From positions 124,001-188,000 of the forward strand of contig CAWARA010000015.1 of NCBI GenBank assembly GCA_963784195.1: DNA of 64,000 nucleotides, in the 5' to 3' direction. Every line of letters starts with the position of its first letter. Position 1 is the first letter of the stretch. Under the pieces are notes generated by a model. That model saw nothing but the letters and a program-made list of their open reading frames with translations, did no database searches and was not told the origin of the DNA. Origin of the DNA: CAVQAH01 sp963784195. GTDB taxonomy: Bacteria; Acidobacteriota; Vicinamibacteria; Vicinamibacterales; 2-12-FULL-66-21. Made by a program: the position numbers and the translations under genes. Positions 61,726-64,000 of this stretch are shown here, in pieces.

Positions 61726-62445
61726 ATGAGCCCCTTCAGTCAGAGGGCGTGGGCTTGTCGCTGTGAATGGGGTCAGGCCGCCGTCACCGGGCTCGAGCCT
61801 GCGGACGTCACCGTTGTGATCGACGTGTTTTCTTTCACCACGTGCGTGGATGTCGCCGTCTCACGGGGTGCCGCGATTCTTCCGTATCCCTGGAACGATC
61901 CGTCTGCCGCTGAGTTCGCGCGCCGCCATTCCGCCGAACTCGCCGGCCGGCGACGGCAAACCCGATACTCGTTGGCTCCTGAGTCATACCTCGACGCGCC
62001 TGCCGGCCTGCGCTGCGTCCTTCCGTCACCGAACGGCGCGCAAATCAGCCTCGCTGTGGCGAACACGACACCCGTTCTGCTCGCCGGCTGTCTGCGGAAT
62101 GCGCGAGCGGTAGCCGAGGCAGCATTGAGTCTCGGCCGCACCTTCAATGTGATTCCGGCCGGGGAGCGATGGCCGGACGGCTCACTCCGTCCCGCACTGG
62201 AGGATTGGTTGGGCGCAGGGGCTATCCTGCGATGGCTGCCACCCAGTCGTTCGCCGGAGGCCGAGTCGGCGGTCGCCCTGTTCGAACATCATCGTGAAAG
62301 GCTCGTCGACACCTTGCGTCAGTGCGGGTCGGGCCGCGAGCTCGAGGGCAGAGGACACCTCGAGGATCCGTTGATTGCCAGCCAGTTGGATGTGAGTTCG
62401 TGCGCCCCCCGATTCGACGGCGTAGCATTCGTGTCGCAACAATGA
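61726..62445 (+). CDS. comB: 2-phosphosulfolactate phosphatase (ComB family)
   Basis: ComB hydrolyses 2-phosphosulfolactate to sulfolactate, the second step of the coenzyme M/sulfolactate route. The 239-residue product matches the family throughout: VVIDVFSFTTCVDVAVSRGA, GLRCVLPSPNGAQISLAVAN, FNVIPAGERWPDGSLRPALE and DWLGAGAILRWLP. In bacteria the family may make sulfolactate or have a different substrate, since coenzyme M enzymes are absent from this window. ATG 61,726 gives a normal length; the ATG at 61,657 would add 23 residues of unlikely sequence. Confidence 0.8.
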   Translation: MSPFSQRAWACRCEWGQAAVTGLEPADVTVVIDVFSFTTCVDVAVSRGAAILPYPWNDPSAAEFARRHSAELAGRRRQTRYSLAPESYLDAPAGLRCVLPSPNGAQISLAVANTTPVLLAGCLRNARAVAEAALSLGRTFNVIPAGERWPDGSLRPALEDWLGAGAILRWLPPSRSPEAESAVALFEHHRERLVDTLRQCGSGRELEGRGHLEDPLIASQLDVSSCAPRFDGVAFVSQQ

Positions 62446-62472
62446 GCCGGCGCGACCCCGGCCGCCGGAACT

Positions 62473-62516
62473 GAATGGTCAGCACGTGGCACGTCGGCAC
62501 GTCAGCACGTGACACA
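62473..62516. repeat. Phased stutter repeat (GTCGGCAC units)
   Basis: Tandem variants CAGCACGTGGCACGTCGGCA and GTCAGCACGTGACAC form a self-complementary tract. It is shorter than, but the same type as, the repeat at 50,956-51,098. Confidence 0.6.
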
Positions 62517-62526
62517 CTATCTGCCA

Positions 62527-63138
62527 ATGAATCACGATCAGATATTCCGCGCCGTACTGACAGTTGCCCTGCTGATCTTTCTTCCCATTGGCATCTACCA
62601 CAGGGTCAAGTCACAGGCGACGCGTGAGAAGCTCGATCGGAGTCAGGAGGGCGTGTTCATCCTGGCGACGCTTCGTCCGGCTGCCGCCGGGTTCTGGTTC
62701 GGAACGTTCGCGTGGATGTTCAATCCGGCCTGGCTGGCCTGGTCGTCAATGCCATTGCCGGTCTGGCTGCGTTCGGTCGGCGTTGGCATGCTCGCCAGTG
62801 GCTTGTGCCTGGCGGTGTGGACCTTTCGCAGCCTCGGGCCAAACCTGACGGACACGGTCGTCACGCGGAAGCAACACACCCTGGTCTTACACGGGCCCTA
62901 TCAGTGGATCCGGCATCCCTTCTACGTCTCCGGCGCGTTGCTCGCGTTGTCGATTTCCTTGATGGCGGCGAACTGGTTCCTGCTCGTGACCGGAGTCGTG
63001 CTGATCGGCCTGCTGGTGATCCGTACGAGGGTTGAAGAGGAGAATCTGGTCGCGCGGTTTGGGGATGGCTACCGTGGGTACATGGAGCGCACCGGCCGAT
63101 TCTTCCCCAGAAGTCTGGCAAACCGGCGCGGTGCGTGA
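62527..63138 (+). CDS. Isoprenylcysteine carboxyl methyltransferase (ICMT)-like membrane protein
   Basis: The product of about 203 residues has five or so transmembrane helices (AVLTVALLIFLPIGIYHRV, AAGFWFGTFAWMFN, SLLALSISLMAANWFLLVTG-like and VVLIGLLVIRTR). The signature of the ICMT/phospholipid-methyltransferase superfamily lies near the end: LVLHGPYQWIRHPFYVSGAL (residues about 120-139) and RVEEENLVARFGDGYRGYME. The family methylates lipids or prenylated proteins with SAM; bacterial substrates are mostly unknown. ATG 62,527 starts MNHDQIF; ATG 62,509 lies in the stutter repeat. Confidence 0.75.
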   Translation: MNHDQIFRAVLTVALLIFLPIGIYHRVKSQATREKLDRSQEGVFILATLRPAAAGFWFGTFAWMFNPAWLAWSSMPLPVWLRSVGVGMLASGLCLAVWTFRSLGPNLTDTVVTRKQHTLVLHGPYQWIRHPFYVSGALLALSISLMAANWFLLVTGVVLIGLLVIRTRVEEENLVARFGDGYRGYMERTGRFFPRSLANRRGA

Positions 63139-63140
63139 CG

Positions 63141-64000
63141 TTAGTGCCCGAACCAGCGTCCAGTCGACCGCTCTTCGACCGTGCGGGGTGACGGCGCCTG
63201 GGGCTCCGCAAGGCCATCGGACACGCGCTGCGGCAGATGGATCTTGAGCACCATGTTCCCCGACGGTTCCGCGGCCATCCACAAGTGGCCGCCGCAGTCG
63301 CCGACGAGTTCGAGCAGCACTCCGACATCCACGCCTGGCTTCGCGGTTGACGGCTGACCGCCGTCGGCGCCGGCAGGCTCGTTCCGGTGGCCGTTCGGCC
63401 AATGTGACGCTTTCTGGCTGTGCTCCTCGGTGACGGTGATCAGCGCGTGCGCGCCGGGACGCACGTTCGGATACTTCGCCATGAACTTGCCATCCACCGT
63501 CACCCTCGTCAGATCGATCTTCAGGCGCCCGCCGTGTGGCATGCGTTGACGGGCGTATCCAGCAATGTTCACCAGGATCCGTTCGAGACGCTCGGCTCCG
63601 ACGTCGACGTTGAGCGGGCGAGCGGTCTTCGGCAGGACGAACGTGATCTCGTCGCCGGCGACACGTTTGAGTACGGGCTCCAGCCCGCGCAACACCTCGG
63701 TCACGTTCACCGGCTCGAGGGCGCTCGTCTGCTGCTCGCCGTAGACGGCAATCTGTTGCAGGAAACTCGCCGCGCGCGTGACCTCGCCCAGCAGCAGCTC
63801 ACCACGCTGCCGCAGCGCCGAGTCGCTGCCGATGGCATCCAGCCACTGATGGCCATCTTCACTCACGTCGCGAAGCAGGTGGTTGCACGTCACGGCCACT
63901 TCCGATGCGAGCCGTCCTACGGCTTCCATCCGCTGCGCCTGACCGAGCTTTTCCTCCGTCGTCCTGAGATCGGTGATGTCTTCGACGATCATCTCGACCG
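63141..64000 (-). CDS. Histidine-kinase-like protein with degenerate H-box, incomplete at window edge
   Basis: The 286 residues present start inside the gene (MIVEDITDLRTTEEKLGQAQ), with a PAS-linked region likely further upstream, outside the window. A HisKA-type helix follows (RMEAVGRLASEVAVTCNHLL), but the usual HDFNN-type phospho-acceptor motif reads VTCNHLL, so the histidine is not in its normal place. The ATPase region keeps the N-box-like RLERILVNIAGYARQRM but lacks a clear DxGxG G1 box. It may be a pseudokinase or act only as a scaffold or sensor. The end reads toward the ICMT-like gene with a 2-base gap. Confidence 0.65.
   Translation of the reverse strand, partial: VEMIVEDITDLRTTEEKLGQAQRMEAVGRLASEVAVTCNHLLRDVSEDGHQWLDAIGSDSALRQRGELLLGEVTRAASFLQQIAVYGEQQTSALEPVNVTEVLRGLEPVLKRVAGDEITFVLPKTARPLNVDVGAERLERILVNIAGYARQRMPHGGRLKIDLTRVTVDGKFMAKYPNVRPGAHALITVTEEHSQKASHWPNGHRNEPAGADGGQPSTAKPGVDVGVLLELVGDCGGHLWMAAEPSGNMVLKIHLPQRVSDGLAEPQAPSPRTVEERSTGRWFGH

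Overview
The window is high-GC bacterial DNA whose gene content suggests an Acidobacteriota genome, probably class Vicinamibacteria. The clues are large Ser/Thr kinases fused to beta-propeller or TPR regions, a carboxypeptidase-regulatory-domain TonB receptor, a stand-alone FtsX/MacB-type permease, a vanadium-haloperoxidase-like enzyme, and a cysteine-rich insertion in RpoB. This placement is inference; no rRNA gene lies in the window.

Region 1 (1-15,022) is a conserved core locus, all on the + strand: the end of rlmB, tRNA-Thr(TGT), tRNA-Tyr(GTA), tRNA-Gly(TCC), tRNA-Thr(GGT), tuf, rpmG, tRNA-Trp(CCA), secE, nusG, rplK, rplA, rplJ, rplL, rpoB, rpoC and a strong intrinsic terminator. The essential genes rplL, rpoB (one site) and rpoC (two sites) carry single-base frame breaks. 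Removing or adding one base restores family-perfect protein, so many of the frame breaks here are probably sequence errors, although three share an unusual context (an extra G before TAC).

Region 2 (15,023-33,655) is accessory. It holds a winged-helix/FHA regulator, a minus-strand group (Ser/Thr kinase, CGDK protein, outer-membrane barrel), a haloperoxidase-like enzyme, a PD40/ricin-lectin protein, a lipoprotein, two decayed genes, a translationally coupled ECF sigma factor and Ser/Thr kinase, and a TonB receptor. It is punctuated by two extra copies of the rpoC 3' end: a ~586-bp copy with its terminator at 21,768-22,472 and a short copy at 32,845-32,918, with half a terminator at 33,636. This looks like repeated insertion or duplication at the rpoC 3' end.

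Region 3 (33,700-64,000) is a mosaic of small operons: a lipocalin-like protein, a cytochrome b/molybdopterin oxidoreductase pair, acetyltransferases, two related lipoproteins, a subtilase with three hypothetical genes, two adjacent methyltransferases (one apparently exported) followed by a beta-propeller amidohydrolase, small membrane proteins, a peptidase E, a MacB-type permease, an MBL hydrolase, a GMC oxidoreductase with its gluconate-dehydrogenase-subunit-3-like partner, a DUF4159 protein, ComB, an ICMT-like enzyme, and an incomplete histidine-kinase-like protein at the right edge.

Intergenic DNA is rich in repeats of several kinds: REP-like elements between the tRNA and ribosomal genes, short palindromes with a CTTNAG-type centre, a recurrent leader sequence upstream of minus-strand secreted-protein genes, and phased 7-9 bp 'stutter' repeats, several folding into long imperfect hairpins. 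The repeats and the rpoC-tail duplications are the least explained features of the window.
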